Positions 27,946 to 38,746 of a DNA stretch of 64,000 bases are shown here, piece by piece. The notes under the pieces are model-generated. The model was not told where the DNA came from, searched no databases, and saw only the letters and a list, made by a program, of their open reading frames with translations. The translations under genes were made by a program, and so were the position numbers. The DNA is from an uncultured Bacteroidales bacterium (GTDB lineage: Bacteria; Bacteroidota; Bacteroidia; Bacteroidales; UBA932). The first letter of the stretch is position 1, and each line of letters begins with the position of its first letter. The DNA lies in contig CAMKSQ010000001.1 in assembly GCA_946415475.1 (NCBI GenBank), forward strand, positions 1 through 64,000, written 5' to 3'.

Positions 27946-28897
27946 GATTTGGCAGCATAACCGGCTCTATAGCCTTGGACGCCTGTACGTAGATTGGTGT
28001 ACGAAGAACAGCTACCGCTACCTGCGCTACCGGGGCGCGGATTTGCCCCAGGATGGCGCCGTCATCATCGCCCCCAACCACACCAACACCCTCATGGATG
28101 CGCTGGTTATCCTGGCTGGCCGCAAGGACGCCACGGTGTTCGGTGCCCGGGCCGATCTTTTCCGCCGGCCGGCTGTAGCCCGGGTGCTGCATTTTCTCCG
28201 CATCGTGCCGATGGTCCGTCAACGCGACGGTCTGGAGCACGTGAGCGAGAATTACGCCACCTTTAATCAGATTGACGATGTGCTGTCACATGGCGTGCCA
28301 TTCTGCCTGTTTGCGGAAGGGACACACCATCCCGGACGCACCCTGCAGCCTATCAAAAAAGGCATTGCGCGGATTGCATTGCATAGCGCACAAACGCGCC
28401 AGACCTGGGTGGTGCCTACGGGTATCAACTACAGTGACTTCTATCATTTCCGGAGCGCCTGCGAGGTGCGCTATGGAGAGCCGCTGGATATCAATGCCTT
28501 CGTCCGAGCGCATGATGGGCTTACGGAAGCGCAGCTGCTGCAGGAACTGCGGAGCCATATTGAAGCACACATGGCGGCAATGGTGGAACCGGCAGGACCC
28601 GCCTCCGAGAAAGCCCACCCGCTCCTGCTTTTGGTCTGGCCCCTGGCTGCGCTGCTCACGCTGCCCATCTGGGGCACGGCAGAGATGCTCTGTTACAAGA
28701 TGAAGGACAAAGCCTGGTGCAACAGCATCCGCTGCGCGAGCCTGGTGCTGCTCCTCCCCCTCACCCTCCTTATCTGGGGCATCATTTGGGGCTTTATCCT
28801 TCCCTGGACCTGGACGCTTTCCCTTTTGATCTGCACGCTCTTCTCCTACCCCGTCTTTTACGACGGCCTCCGCATCCTTCGCCTGAAACGGAACTAG
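27938..28897 (+). CDS. 1-acyl-sn-glycerol-3-phosphate acyltransferase family protein
   Basis: PNHTNTLMDAL (NHxxxxD-type), FAEGTHHPG; C-terminal TM helices. Confidence 0.85.
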   Translation: MSKIWQHNRLYSLGRLYVDWCTKNSYRYLRYRGADLPQDGAVIIAPNHTNTLMDALVILAGRKDATVFGARADLFRRPAVARVLHFLRIVPMVRQRDGLEHVSENYATFNQIDDVLSHGVPFCLFAEGTHHPGRTLQPIKKGIARIALHSAQTRQTWVVPTGINYSDFYHFRSACEVRYGEPLDINAFVRAHDGLTEAQLLQELRSHIEAHMAAMVEPAGPASEKAHPLLLLVWPLAALLTLPIWGTAEMLCYKMKDKAWCNSIRCASLVLLLPLTLLIWGIIWGFILPWTWTLSLLICTLFSYPVFYDGLRILRLKRN

Positions 28898-28920
28898 CTG
28901 ACTTTCAGATAGATATAATA

Positions 28921-28980
28921 ATGGACGGGTATCGAATTGATACCCGTCCATTTGAGTAAAACGCTGATAAAGAGCGTTTT
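28921..28980. terminator. Two tandem bidirectional hairpins between convergent plsC-like gene and pckA
   Basis: ATGGACGGGTATC-GAATT-GATACCCGTCCAT (perfect 13 bp) and AAAACGCT-GATAAAG-AGCGTTTT. Confidence 0.85.
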
Positions 28981-28990
28981 GTGTTCCAGG

Positions 28991-30607
28991 CTAGAGCTTC
29001 GGACCAGCTTTTACGAGGGCCTTACCGGCCTTGTTGGACTCGTACTTGTGGAAGTTCTTGATGAAGCGACCGGCCAGGTCTTTGGCCTTCACTTCCCACT
29101 CTTCCGGCTTGGCATAGGTGTCGCGAGGATCCAGGATGCCGGTGTCTACGCCTTCCAGCTTGGTAGGAACCTTGAAGTCGAAGTACGGGATCTGCTTGGT
29201 GGGAGCCTTGTCGATGGCGCCGCTCAGGATGGCATCGATGATACCACGGGTGTCGCGGATGGAGATACGCTTGCCGGTACCGTTCCAACCGGTGTTCACC
29301 AGATAAGCCTTGGCACCGCTCTTCTTCATCTTCTTCACCAGTTCCTCTGCATACTTGGTAGGATGCAGCTCCAGAAAAGCCTGGCCGAAGCAGGCGCTGA
29401 AGGTAGGAGTGGGCTCAGTGATGCCGCGCTCGGTACCGGCCAGCTTGGCGGTGAAACCGGAGAGGAAGTAGTACTTGGTCTGTTCCGGGGTAAGGATGGA
29501 AACCGGAGGCAGTACACCGAAGGCATCGGCGCTCAGGAAGATCACCTGCTTGGCTGCCGGACCGTGAGAAACGGGACGGACGATCTTCTCGATGTGATAG
29601 ATAGGATAGCTGACGCGGGTGTTCTCGGTGACGGACTTGTCGTTGAAGTCGATCTTACCCTGGGCATCCACGGTTACGTTCTCCAGGAGAGCGTCGCGAC
29701 GGATGGCGTTGTAGATATCGGGTTCGGATTCCTTGTCCAGCTTGATGACCTTGGCATAGCATCCGCCTTCGAAGTTGAACACGCCCTTGTTGTCCCAGCC
29801 GTGCTCGTCGTCACCGATGAGAAGGCGCTTGGGATCGGTAGAAAGGGTGGTTTTACCGGTGCCGGAGAGACCGAAGAAGATGGCGGTGTTTTCACCGTTC
29901 ATGTCCGTATTGGCGGAGCAGTGCATGGCGGCGATGCCCTTGAGCGGGAGGTAGTAGTTCATCATGGAGAACATACCTTTCTTCATTTCACCACCATACC
30001 AGGTGTTCAGGATAACCTGCTCACGGGAGGTAACGTTGAAGGCCACGCAGGTTTCGCTGCGGAGACCCAGTTCCTTGTAGTTTTCTACCTTTGCCTTGGC
30101 AGCGCAGTATACTACGAAGTCAGGCTCCTGGTCGAATTCCTTCTGGTTCTGGGGACGGATGAACATGTTGGTCACAAAGTGGGCCTGCCATGCAACCTCC
30201 ATAATGAAGCGAACCTTCATGCGGGTATCTGCGTGGGTGCCGCAGAAACCATCCACCACAAAGAGGCGCTTGCCGCTGAGCTGCTGCTGGGCGAGTTTCT
30301 TCACCACTTTCCAGGTGGAGACGCTCATCTTGTGGTTGTCGTTGGGATAACCCTCGGTGGTCCACCAGATTTCGCCGGGTTTGCCTTCCTTGGTGGTGTT
30401 GTCGTACACGATGTACTTGTCTTTAGGGGAACGGCCGGTGTAAACGCCAGTCATTACGTTGATGGCGCCCAGTTCGGTCACCTGACCTTTGTCATAACCT
30501 TCCAGACCGGGTTTGGTTTCCTCATTGTAGAGGACTTCGTACGTGGGGTTGTACAGGATTTCCTTAACGCCCTTGATGCCGTACTTTTTGAGATCGATGC
30601 TTGACAT
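28991..30607 (-). CDS. pckA: Phosphoenolpyruvate carboxykinase (ATP)
   Basis: [28 protein letters not shown]. Confidence 0.97.
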   Translation of the reverse strand: MSSIDLKKYGIKGVKEILYNPTYEVLYNEETKPGLEGYDKGQVTELGAINVMTGVYTGRSPKDKYIVYDNTTKEGKPGEIWWTTEGYPNDNHKMSVSTWKVVKKLAQQQLSGKRLFVVDGFCGTHADTRMKVRFIMEVAWQAHFVTNMFIRPQNQKEFDQEPDFVVYCAAKAKVENYKELGLRSETCVAFNVTSREQVILNTWYGGEMKKGMFSMMNYYLPLKGIAAMHCSANTDMNGENTAIFFGLSGTGKTTLSTDPKRLLIGDDEHGWDNKGVFNFEGGCYAKVIKLDKESEPDIYNAIRRDALLENVTVDAQGKIDFNDKSVTENTRVSYPIYHIEKIVRPVSHGPAAKQVIFLSADAFGVLPPVSILTPEQTKYYFLSGFTAKLAGTERGITEPTPTFSACFGQAFLELHPTKYAEELVKKMKKSGAKAYLVNTGWNGTGKRISIRDTRGIIDAILSGAIDKAPTKQIPYFDFKVPTKLEGVDTGILDPRDTYAKPEEWEVKAKDLAGRFIKNFHKYESNKAGKALVKAGPKL

Positions 30608-30641
30608 AAAATATCTAGAATTAATTGTAACTTCTATCCCG

Positions 30642-30649
30642 CAAATTTA
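30642..30649 (-). promoter_or_regulatory. -7 box TAAATTTG upstream of pckA
   Basis: TAnnTTTG consensus. Confidence 0.45.
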
Positions 30650-30657
30650 GTGAATTT

Positions 30658-31584
30658 CTACCGCTTTTCCAAGTGGGCATCCAGCCTTTTTTGAAGGCCC
30701 GGAGCCAGTGACACATTCTCCAATTTTTCGGCCTCTTTCAGCCAGCGCTGGCTCAGCTCATAATCTTCCATCAGGTAGAAGGCCTGGGCAATGTTGTAGC
30801 AGGCACAGGCGCGATGCAGTGCATCGCCCCGCTTAACCAGTTTGGACCAGCAGTCTACCGCAGCGGCGAACTTGCCGTCCATCACCTGCAGGATGCCATC
30901 GATCCAAGGATCGGAGCCCATATCGAAATAATAGAAACCGAACCCCTCCGTAATCCAGGTGGAAAGGAAACGCTTGCTGATGCGCTCCCCTACCACATCG
31001 GCCTCCTTGGCCAGGCTGCGTAACGCTTTTTCGCCCAGGGCTTCCTGCGTCAGCATGCCATTGTTGTACACCAGCGTTTTCAGGACAGCAGAACCGTTGA
31101 AGCTGTGCACCTTGTCCTGACTCATGCTGTCGTACACATCCAGGTGGGTCTTGATGGGAACATTCACAGGACACACAAACGCGGAATCCACGGAAGTGGC
31201 GTCCTTGGCCACCTGGTTGGTCTCCGGTGCAGGTATGCCCAGATTGGTTTTAAGGACGAAAACCACGTCCCCGCCGGTATCCATCACCAGCGAATGCATC
31301 AGGTCCACCGACATGCTGTCCAGCTCCGGCAGGTGGTAGATACCCACCTTTTCCTCGCCGCCAAAATAGTCACTCTCCAGCGAACGGGCCAAGGACGATG
31401 CCGCCTGGCGGTCGAAAAGTGAATCCACAGGATTGGTTCCGTCCCGATACACGATGGAAATATCTTTCCGGGAAAGATTCAGGCCGGAAGAAGAAGGATT
31501 CCGCACGTCCATATACAGCGGATATATCTGCGGAGAGCAGGATGCAATGAGCAAAACTACGGCAAAAATCCAGGAATGTTTCAT
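30658..31584 (-). CDS. DUF6340-like lipoprotein with C-terminal TPR-like region
   Basis: Lipobox IASCSPQIYPLYM; ACYNIAQAFYLMEDYELSQRWLKEAEKL. Confidence 0.65.
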   Translation of the reverse strand: MKHSWIFAVVLLIASCSPQIYPLYMDVRNPSSSGLNLSRKDISIVYRDGTNPVDSLFDRQAASSLARSLESDYFGGEEKVGIYHLPELDSMSVDLMHSLVMDTGGDVVFVLKTNLGIPAPETNQVAKDATSVDSAFVCPVNVPIKTHLDVYDSMSQDKVHSFNGSAVLKTLVYNNGMLTQEALGEKALRSLAKEADVVGERISKRFLSTWITEGFGFYYFDMGSDPWIDGILQVMDGKFAAAVDCWSKLVKRGDALHRACACYNIAQAFYLMEDYELSQRWLKEAEKLENVSLAPGLQKRLDAHLEKR

Positions 31585-32894
31585 ATCACTTGTGCTGTAA
31601 GGTCATACTCGTCGGCACCGGTAATGCGCACCTGAAGGAATTCACCCACAAGGGAATACGGTTCCACGCCGTCAAACGCCTCCGGGGTGTATTTCACCAG
31701 GATTTCGCCGTCCACTTCCGGGCTTTCGAATTCGCTCCGGCACACCAAAGTGCCTTCCACGAAATCATCCACCAAAACGCGGACTTCCGTGCCGATCCGG
31801 GACTGGTTATATGCAAGAGAAATGCCACGCTGCTCCTCCATGAGCAGGTCCAGCCGCTTTTGCTTGGTTTTGGCCGATATGCTGTCGCGATAGTGCTCCG
31901 CGCCATAGGTCCCCTCCTCCTCTGAATAAGTGAAAGCGCCCATGCGCTGGAAGCGGGCTTCGCGGACAAAGGCCAGCAGCTCGTCAAAATCTTCCTGACG
32001 CTCGCCGGGATGTCCCACGATGAGGGTGGTACGCAAAGCAACGCCCGGCACCCGTTCACGCATGCGGCGGATGAGTTCCCTTGTCCAGGCACCGTCCACA
32101 TGGCGATGCATCTTGTCCAGCACCCGGTCGCTCACATGCTGGAGCGGGATATCCATGTATCGGCACACCTTGGGATTGCGCGCCATCTCTTCCAGGACAT
32201 CCTCCGGGAAATCGGCAGGATAGGAATAATGGATGCGCAGCCACTCGATTCCCTCTACGCCGGAAAGCTTGCGCAACAATTCCGCCAGCGCACGCCGTCC
32301 GTACAGGTCCAGGCCGTAATACGTGGTGTCCTGGGCGATGACGATGAGCTCCCGGATGCCATTGGCCGCCAGTTCTTTGGCTTCTTCCACCAGCTGTTCC
32401 ATGGGAACGGAACGATGGGCGCCGCGGATAAACGGGATGGCACAGTAGGAGCAACGCCGGTTGCACCCTTCGGAAATCTTGAAATAGGCGTAGGGCTTGT
32501 TCCCTTCCGTAAGGATACGCCGGAAGGATTCCTCCGCCTTATACTTGCAGCCCAAAGCCTCCACCAGCGGAGCCAGGTCCCGTGCACCGAACCACCCATC
32601 GACCTCCGGAATGAGGGATGGCAGCTCGGAAGCATAACGCTGGGACAGGCATCCAAAAACGAGCAGGCGCCCCACCTCCCCTGCCTTTTTGCGCTCCGCG
32701 CAGGCAAGAATGGTCTGGATGCTCTGCTCTTTGGCATCGCCGATAAAACCGCAGGTATTCACCAGGAGCACATCCACCGGACGGGACTCCGATTCCGGGA
32801 CCAGCTCATAGGCCTGCTGAACCTGGAACAGGAGATGCTCCGTATCGACGGTATTTTTGGAGCACCCGAGCGTTATGACCTGCAGCGTGGGCAT
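31581..32894 (-). CDS. rimO: Ribosomal protein uS12 methylthiotransferase
   Basis: TLGCSKNTVDTE, NTCGFIGDAKEQSI, GCNRRCSYCAIPFIRG, PLQHVSDRVL. Confidence 0.95.
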   Translation of the reverse strand: MPTLQVITLGCSKNTVDTEHLLFQVQQAYELVPESESRPVDVLLVNTCGFIGDAKEQSIQTILACAERKKAGEVGRLLVFGCLSQRYASELPSLIPEVDGWFGARDLAPLVEALGCKYKAEESFRRILTEGNKPYAYFKISEGCNRRCSYCAIPFIRGAHRSVPMEQLVEEAKELAANGIRELIVIAQDTTYYGLDLYGRRALAELLRKLSGVEGIEWLRIHYSYPADFPEDVLEEMARNPKVCRYMDIPLQHVSDRVLDKMHRHVDGAWTRELIRRMRERVPGVALRTTLIVGHPGERQEDFDELLAFVREARFQRMGAFTYSEEEGTYGAEHYRDSISAKTKQKRLDLLMEEQRGISLAYNQSRIGTEVRVLVDDFVEGTLVCRSEFESPEVDGEILVKYTPEAFDGVEPYSLVGEFLQVRITGADEYDLTAQVI

Positions 32895-33326
32895 TTAAGC
32901 TTCCTCCTTGGCGGCGGCTTCGCGGTCCTCGTCGGTCATGAACTCCAGCGAAGCGTACTTGCGGAGTTCGTTGTACCACTCAACAACCTTCTTCATGTGG
33001 GACACATAGAAGCGGTTGGCATCGTAATTGGGCAGGGCCTTGGCGAAGAGCGCCTTGAGTTCTGCATCGGCAGCCTTGGCGGACGGAGCTTCCTTATCAC
33101 CCAGCACCTCGTGCATTTTGGTGAAAACCTCCGACAGCTTCACTTCCCCTTCCTCCGTATAGATGGAGATATCTTCCAGGGTGGTGATGCCGGCGTTGGC
33201 GGCGAAGTTGGCGCGCTTTTTATCGGAAAGGGCCTCTACGATGGCACCGGTGCGCGACTGGGCGATATAATTGAACAGTCCGTGCTGACCACGGATAGAA
33301 AGGGTTTTTGCGAGATCGGTTTTCAT
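32895..33326 (-). CDS. DUF5606 domain-containing protein
   Basis: MKTDLAKTLSIRGQHGLFNYIAQSRTGAIVEAL typical Bacteroidota small protein. Confidence 0.75.
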   Translation of the reverse strand: MKTDLAKTLSIRGQHGLFNYIAQSRTGAIVEALSDKKRANFAANAGITTLEDISIYTEEGEVKLSEVFTKMHEVLGDKEAPSAKAADAELKALFAKALPNYDANRFYVSHMKKVVEWYNELRKYASLEFMTDEDREAAAKEEA

Positions 33327-33351
33327 GATATAGTTTGGTTTCAAAATCTTA

Positions 33352-33359
33352 CAAATATA
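33352..33359 (-). promoter_or_regulatory. -7 box TATATTTG upstream of the DUF5606 gene
   Basis: TAnnTTTG consensus. Confidence 0.5.
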
Positions 33360-33360
33360 G

Positions 33361-33939
33361 TCATTTTTTCGGAAAAAACACGGCGTCTACGGCCCTGCGA
33401 AGTTGCTCAGGCGTACCGTCATTTTGCAGCACCGTGTCGATGCCATCCATGGGCATCTGCTGTGCGTCCATCCGGCGGATCACCTCTTCTTCCGACAGGC
33501 CGTCACGGGCCATCACCCGCTGCAGGCGGACCTCCCGCGGCGCCGTCACCAGCACTACGCGGTCTGCCAGGCCGTTGAAGATGGGTTTGGAAAGGATAAT
33601 GGCCGATTCCAACACCACGAAGGGCGCGTCGTCATGCGCCTCCCGCCAGCGGAGGAAATCTTCCAGCACGGCGGGATAGACCAGTGCCTCCACCCGTTCA
33701 CGGGCATCGTCATCGGTAAAAATCACGGCAGCCAATGCCTTCCGGTCCAGCTTTCCGTCCGTGGTCCGGAGCGGCATGCCCAGCGCCTTTTCCAGGGCCG
33801 GCACCAGAGAGGGGCTCTCATCATAAAGGGCCTTGGTGCGGGCGTCCGAATCATAGACAGGAATGCCCCGCTCACGAAGCAGGGCGCTTACAGCGGACTT
33901 GCCGCTGCCGATGAATCCGGTTAAGAAGATGGTTTCCAT
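33361..33939 (-). CDS. coaE: Dephospho-CoA kinase
   Basis: LTGFIGSGKSAVSALL, PVYDSDARTKALY. Confidence 0.92.
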   Translation of the reverse strand: METIFLTGFIGSGKSAVSALLRERGIPVYDSDARTKALYDESPSLVPALEKALGMPLRTTDGKLDRKALAAVIFTDDDARERVEALVYPAVLEDFLRWREAHDDAPFVVLESAIILSKPIFNGLADRVVLVTAPREVRLQRVMARDGLSEEEVIRRMDAQQMPMDGIDTVLQNDGTPEQLRRAVDAVFFPKK

Positions 33940-34907
33940 CAGCGGAGTTCCACGCAGTCAAACACTTCCGGTTCCACCCGGTAGTCCAGTACACCGGCGG
34001 GCAGACGGATGGTACGGGCGGCGCATCGACCTGTAAGGGAGGCATTGAAGTCCTTCCAGTCCACATACAGTTTGAAGGCAGAGACAGGGTCCTTGGCCAG
34101 CGGGAATGCACAGCGCATAACCACCTGTGCCGTAGGAGGATACACCTGGATTTCACGTCCGGCGGGAGCATTCCATACCTCGATGGGGACCGTGGTCCGC
34201 AGCTCCACGAAACGGGATACGGGCAGTTCGAAACTGACTTCCTCGGTGGACAGCCGGACACCCTTGATGGAGGCAAGGCGCAGCACACCGTGCTGGGACT
34301 CGTGAACGTCCGTCAGCAGCAAACGGGAAGCCACCACTTTTTCCACGGTCTCCAGATGCTTGTCATCGCCATATACGGTAACCGAATCCGGCATAATGCG
34401 GAACGGGCCGCTGGGCATATACTGGGAGCGGCACACCACACTTTTGTGCACCTCTACCGGCACCCGCTTATGGTTCTCGGCCGGGAAAATGAATTTGAGG
34501 GTATCCGAGATAAATGCCTCCACCTGAGCACCTTCACCGAAGAATTCGTTGACGTAGGAGTTGATGGTACTACCTATAAGACAATAGGTGTGAGGCGCCG
34601 TATTGCGGAGGTCGGCCTGGTCGAAGGGAACCACCACCACGGCGCGCTCCTTGCGGCTGCGCTCCCGCAGCAGGCGGAATCCGTCCGTACGGCAGCGGGC
34701 ACTCACCACCACGGTGTTGGTGGACTCCAGTCCGTGCCCCTCGATATTGCACTGGGCCACTACAGGTACGCTGATGGTACCCGAATATTCCTTTGAAAGA
34801 TTGGTCAGCACCCAGATGAATACAGCCAGAAGCAGGGAAAGAATCATGATAATCCCTTCCCCGTTCCAATTTTTCACTTTGGCCCTGATGCTGTCTTTCA
34901 GGGACAT
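33939..34907 (-). CDS. YbbR/CdaR-like protein
   Basis: N-terminal TM followed by YbbR-like repeats; yajC/nusB/coaE neighbourhood. Confidence 0.75.
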   Translation of the reverse strand: MSLKDSIRAKVKNWNGEGIIMILSLLLAVFIWVLTNLSKEYSGTISVPVVAQCNIEGHGLESTNTVVVSARCRTDGFRLLRERSRKERAVVVVPFDQADLRNTAPHTYCLIGSTINSYVNEFFGEGAQVEAFISDTLKFIFPAENHKRVPVEVHKSVVCRSQYMPSGPFRIMPDSVTVYGDDKHLETVEKVVASRLLLTDVHESQHGVLRLASIKGVRLSTEEVSFELPVSRFVELRTTVPIEVWNAPAGREIQVYPPTAQVVMRCAFPLAKDPVSAFKLYVDWKDFNASLTGRCAARTIRLPAGVLDYRVEPEVFDCVELR

Positions 34908-34911
34908 GGCC

Positions 34912-35253
34912 TTACTTTTGTTCGGCGTCGGAATAATCCTTCACCAGGCCCTGCTTGTCCACGCGGAGTTTCACGTCACCATCGACACGGATGAGGACGG
35001 TCTTTTCGCTCACTTCCACGATTTCTCCGTAGATACCGCCCACGGTGACCACTTTGTCACCTTTCTTGAGGGCGTTGCGGAATTCCTGCATTTCCTTCTG
35101 CTGTTTGCGCTGCGGACGGATCATGAACAGCCACATCACCAGGATGATGGCACCGAACATGATGATGGTGGGCCAGGCGCTGGGCTGCTGGGCGGAACCA
35201 TCGGCAGGGGCAACAGCGGGACCCATCAGAAGGAGGGTGTACAATAGCTTCAT
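34912..35253 (-). CDS. yajC: Preprotein translocase subunit YajC
   Basis: MFMIRPQRKQQKEMQEFRNALKKGDKVVTVGGIYGEI-like core. Confidence 0.95.
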   Translation of the reverse strand: MKLLYTLLLMGPAVAPADGSAQQPSAWPTIIMFGAIILVMWLFMIRPQRKQQKEMQEFRNALKKGDKVVTVGGIYGEIVEVSEKTVLIRVDGDVKLRVDKQGLVKDYSDAEQK

Positions 35254-36170
35254 ACAGTTTTGTTAATTATGCCCTTGGCCATGCGGTCTTTGATGAGACG
35301 GTCCAGCAGACCGTTCACGAAACCGCGGCTCTTGGGCGTTGAATAATATTTGGAAATTTCTACGTATTCGTTGATGGTGACCCTGAGCGGAATATCCGGG
35401 CAGGTTTCCGCTTCTGCCAGGCCCATGGAAATAAGGACAATGTCCGTGGTGTACAGACGATCCTGGTCCCACTTGGAAACGGAGCCGGCAATCAGGTCAT
35501 AATACTCTGCATACCGGCCGTAGGCGGCGGTGAGCAGGGAGCGGATGAACTCGTGGGCGTCGCTCTGGTACAGCGGAGGATAGGTCCACCGGCCCGTGCG
35601 GCCCATCTCTTCCAGGGAGCGGACAACGCAGCCCAATACGTACGGGAGGTCGTCGGACCAATGGATGGAAAGGTCCTCCAGGATGGTCCAGAGGGTTTCA
35701 TCGTCCTCAAACTCGTTCTCGAACACCTGCTTCCAGAGGGCGGCGTCCTTGACGATGGACTGCTCCGGATCCTGCATGTAGGCCTGGTAGTACAGGCGGG
35801 TTTTCAAGTTCTCGTAGAGCGTATGCACGAAGGCGTCGTTCTGGTCCCAGGACAGCTTCTTCTTTTCCAGAAGCTTCTGGAAATCAGGGTCCTGTTCCAG
35901 CAGGGCGGCGATGCCGTTGCGGACGAATTTGAGATTAGGATGGAGTTCCTCCTCGGTAGGATTGAACTTGGTACGGGCCGCTTCCGTACGGCGGGCGGCT
36001 TCCTGCGTGAGGGCCGGAATTACCTCCAGCATATACAGATAAAGGTCGCGTGTAGCCTCACAGGAGGCTTCAAGGCTTCCGAGCGCCTCTTTCAACGTAA
36101 GGTCCGGATTTTCCGCGTATGCGTAAAGGACCTTGAAGGCCTTGATTCTTAGGATGCGGCGATTTAGCAT
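35250..36170 (-). CDS. nusB: Transcription antitermination protein NusB (long Bacteroidota form)
   Basis: LNRRILRIKAFKVLYAYAEN; INEYVEISKYYSTPKSRGFVNGLLDRL. Confidence 0.92.
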   Translation of the reverse strand: MLNRRILRIKAFKVLYAYAENPDLTLKEALGSLEASCEATRDLYLYMLEVIPALTQEAARRTEAARTKFNPTEEELHPNLKFVRNGIAALLEQDPDFQKLLEKKKLSWDQNDAFVHTLYENLKTRLYYQAYMQDPEQSIVKDAALWKQVFENEFEDDETLWTILEDLSIHWSDDLPYVLGCVVRSLEEMGRTGRWTYPPLYQSDAHEFIRSLLTAAYGRYAEYYDLIAGSVSKWDQDRLYTTDIVLISMGLAEAETCPDIPLRVTINEYVEISKYYSTPKSRGFVNGLLDRLIKDRMAKGIINKTV

Positions 36171-36190
36171 GATGTCAAATAAATTTCAGG

Positions 36191-36198
36191 CAAAGTTA
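36191..36198 (-). promoter_or_regulatory. -7 box TAACTTTG upstream of nusB
   Basis: TAnnTTTG consensus. Confidence 0.5.
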
Positions 36199-36219
36199 GT
36201 GTTTTTTAATAAAAATCCC

Positions 36220-36227
36220 TACATTTG
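36220..36227 (+). promoter_or_regulatory. -7 box TACATTTG upstream of the DUF3276 gene
   Basis: TAnnTTTG consensus. Confidence 0.5.
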
Positions 36228-36257
36228 TAATCAGAAAACATAAAAACGAACAAAGGT

Positions 36258-36605
36258 ATGTACAGTGAAGATTACGAGCGCGCCCACGCTCAGGAGAGAA
36301 ATTCCGAGGATGTGTACTCCAAGCCGGTCCGTGCCGGTAAAAGGACGTACTTTTTCGATGTAAAAACTACCAAAGGCAACAACGACTTCTATCTCACTAT
36401 AACCGAGAGCAAGCGCCGCCAGGAAAGGGACGGTTCCTTTACTTACGACAAACACAAGATTTTCCTCTATAAAGAAGATTTCGAAAAGTTCCAGGAAGGG
36501 CTTCAGGATGCCGTGCGCTATATTCTGCACGATTTACTGCACGACCAGCCCATCCGCCAGTATCCCTCCCGTGAGGAGCAGGAAACATCGGAAGAAGAGT
36601 TTTAA
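36258..36605 (+). CDS. DUF3276 (PUR-alpha-like) protein
   Basis: SKPVRAGKRTYFFDVKTTKGNNDFYLTITESKRR...KHKIFLYKEDFEKF. Confidence 0.88.
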   Translation: MYSEDYERAHAQERNSEDVYSKPVRAGKRTYFFDVKTTKGNNDFYLTITESKRRQERDGSFTYDKHKIFLYKEDFEKFQEGLQDAVRYILHDLLHDQPIRQYPSREEQETSEEEF

Positions 36606-36611
36606 TGTTGG

Positions 36612-36637
36612 AAACCGGCACGCCCCTGCCGGTTTTT
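36612..36637 (+). terminator. Hairpin terminator after the DUF3276 gene
   Basis: AACCGGCA-CGCCCC-TGCCGGTTTTTT. Confidence 0.8.
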
Positions 36638-36657
36638 TCGAACCTGTCTCCAGCCCT

Positions 36658-37908
36658 ATGATTCTCCTGAAGAACATTTTGCATGAAAACCGGCGTACGG
36701 ACATCCTCATCGGGGATGACGGACGCATCAGCCGCATCGGCCCTGCCCTGGAGCAGCTCCCCGGCACGGATGTGGTGGATGGTACCGGCTATGCCGTCAT
36801 TCCCGGCTTCATCAATATGCACACCCACGCCGCCATGATCCTGCTGCGGGGTATCCACGAGGACCTTTCCCTGTACGACTGGCTCAACAACATCTGGAAA
36901 ATCGAGGCCAAACTGGACCGCGAATTCATTTACTGGGGCACCAAGGCAGCCTGCCTGGAAATGATTAAATCCGGCACCACCACCTTCAACGACCAATACT
37001 GGTTCTCCCCGCATGCCCGGCAGGCGGCACTGGACGTGGGCCTTCGCCCCGTGGTGTCGTTCATCTTCCTGGATTCCCACAATCCGGAACTGGCCCGCAA
37101 GCAGCGGGAAGCCTGCCTGCGCCTGTATGAGCGCACGCTGGACTGGGCCGGAGAAACGCCCTTCGCTATCTCCATCCACTCGGTGTACACGGTTTGCCAG
37201 GAGAACATCCTCTGGGCCAACCAGTTCGCCCTGGACCATGGCCTCAAAGTGCACCTGCACCTGGCGGAAACCCGCGCGGAGGATGAGGACTGCCGCCACG
37301 CCCATGGCGGGCTCTCCCCCACCGAATACTTCGAGCAGCTGGGCATCCTGGGGCCGCACGTCATCGCTGCCCACGCCCTGCATCTCTCAGACAACGACAT
37401 CCGCATCCTGGGAGACCGCCGCGTAAACTGCGTGCACAATATCGACTCCAACCTCAAACTGGCTTCCGGCTTCCGCTTCCGGTACAACGAGTTGCGGAAT
37501 GCAGGCGCCAACGTGTGCCTGGGCACGGACGGAGCTGCATCGGCCAATAATATGGACATGCTGGAGCACATGAAAAATACCGCCCTCCTGCAGAAGGCCT
37601 GGCGCCACAATCCGTCGGCCATGCCCCTGAAGGAACTGATGGATTGCGCTACGGTCAACGGGGCCAAGGCCCTGGGCATCGACACCGGCGTCATCCGCGA
37701 GGGCGCCTGGGCAGACCTTTCCCTGGTCGACCTAAACAACACCGCTTTCCTGTCACCGGGCTCCCTGGAAGCCAACCTGGTGTACGCCGCCCACAGCGAC
37801 GTCATATCTTCGGTGATGGTGAAAGGAAAATGGGTGATGCGGGACCGTCACGTCCCCGGAGAGGAAGAAATCCTGGAAGGCGCCCGCCGCGTTTTGTCAC
37901 AAATCTAA
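36658..37908 (+). CDS. Amidohydrolase, SAH/5'-methylthioadenosine deaminase-like
   Basis: [52 protein letters not shown]. Confidence 0.85.
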   Translation: MILLKNILHENRRTDILIGDDGRISRIGPALEQLPGTDVVDGTGYAVIPGFINMHTHAAMILLRGIHEDLSLYDWLNNIWKIEAKLDREFIYWGTKAACLEMIKSGTTTFNDQYWFSPHARQAALDVGLRPVVSFIFLDSHNPELARKQREACLRLYERTLDWAGETPFAISIHSVYTVCQENILWANQFALDHGLKVHLHLAETRAEDEDCRHAHGGLSPTEYFEQLGILGPHVIAAHALHLSDNDIRILGDRRVNCVHNIDSNLKLASGFRFRYNELRNAGANVCLGTDGAASANNMDMLEHMKNTALLQKAWRHNPSAMPLKELMDCATVNGAKALGIDTGVIREGAWADLSLVDLNNTAFLSPGSLEANLVYAAHSDVISSVMVKGKWVMRDRHVPGEEEILEGARRVLSQI

Positions 37909-37918
37909 CCACATTACT

Positions 37919-38746
37919 ATGGATCCAAGAATAGAAACCATCAATGCGATTACTGCCCGCCTGAAAGAGCGCATCGAAGGCCGTCAGCCGGAACTGGGCA
38001 TTGTCCTTGGCAGCGGCTTGGGAAGCCTGGCAGAATCCATCGAAAATCCTATCGTCGTCCCCTACCGGGAACTCCCCGGCTTCCCCGTTTCCACCGCAAC
38101 GGGCCATAAGGGAAACTTCATCGTGGGCACCCTGGGCGGCAAAATGGTCATCGCCATGCAGGGCCGTATCCACTTTTATGAGGGCTATAGCATGGACAAA
38201 GTGGTGCTGCCCATCCGCGTCATGATCGGCTGCGGCATCAAGCGCCTCTTCGTTTCCAACGCCGCCGGCGGCACCAACCTCGCCTTCCATGTGGGAGACC
38301 TCATGATTATCCGCGACCACATCAACCTGTTGCCCAACCCGCTTATCGGCCCTAATTTTGACGATTTCGGCCCGCGCTTCCCGGACATGACCCGCCCGTA
38401 CGACCCTGCCCTCATCCACCTGGCCATCGTCACGGCCGCAGAGGAAGGCATCCAGTTGCAAAAAGGCGTGTATGTGGGCGGCACCGGCCCGTCCTATGAG
38501 ACGCCCGCGGAATACAAGTACTTCCGCACCATCGGCGGCGATGCCGTAGGCATGAGTACCGTTCCGGAAGTCATCGTGGCCCGCCACGCCGGCATCCCGG
38601 TGTTCGGCATGTCCGTCATCACCAATGAAGCTCATGACGATTATGCCGATGATTACGAAAACGACGGAGAAGACGTGGTAATTGCCGCTAACGCCGCCGC
38701 TGACAAAATGACCCGTTTAATCACGAAAATGATTGAGAAACTATGA
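37919..38746 (+). CDS. Purine-nucleoside phosphorylase (paralog 1)
   Basis: [53 protein letters not shown]. Confidence 0.92.
   Translation: MDPRIETINAITARLKERIEGRQPELGIVLGSGLGSLAESIENPIVVPYRELPGFPVSTATGHKGNFIVGTLGGKMVIAMQGRIHFYEGYSMDKVVLPIRVMIGCGIKRLFVSNAAGGTNLAFHVGDLMIIRDHINLLPNPLIGPNFDDFGPRFPDMTRPYDPALIHLAIVTAAEEGIQLQKGVYVGGTGPSYETPAEYKYFRTIGGDAVGMSTVPEVIVARHAGIPVFGMSVITNEAHDDYADDYENDGEDVVIAANAAADKMTRLITKMIEKL

Noticed and set aside
28937-30604. 555-aa plus-strand ORF opposite pckA
   Set aside because: Mirror of the strongly biased pckA codons; pckA motifs are unambiguous.
32010-33578. 522-aa plus-strand ORF opposite rimO/DUF5606/coaE
   Set aside because: Crosses three supported minus-strand genes.
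36508-36657. Longer N-terminus for the amidohydrolase from the ORF track start at 36508
   Set aside because: It would overlap the DUF3276 coding sequence and its terminator; ATG at 36658 begins a typical amidohydrolase N-terminus.
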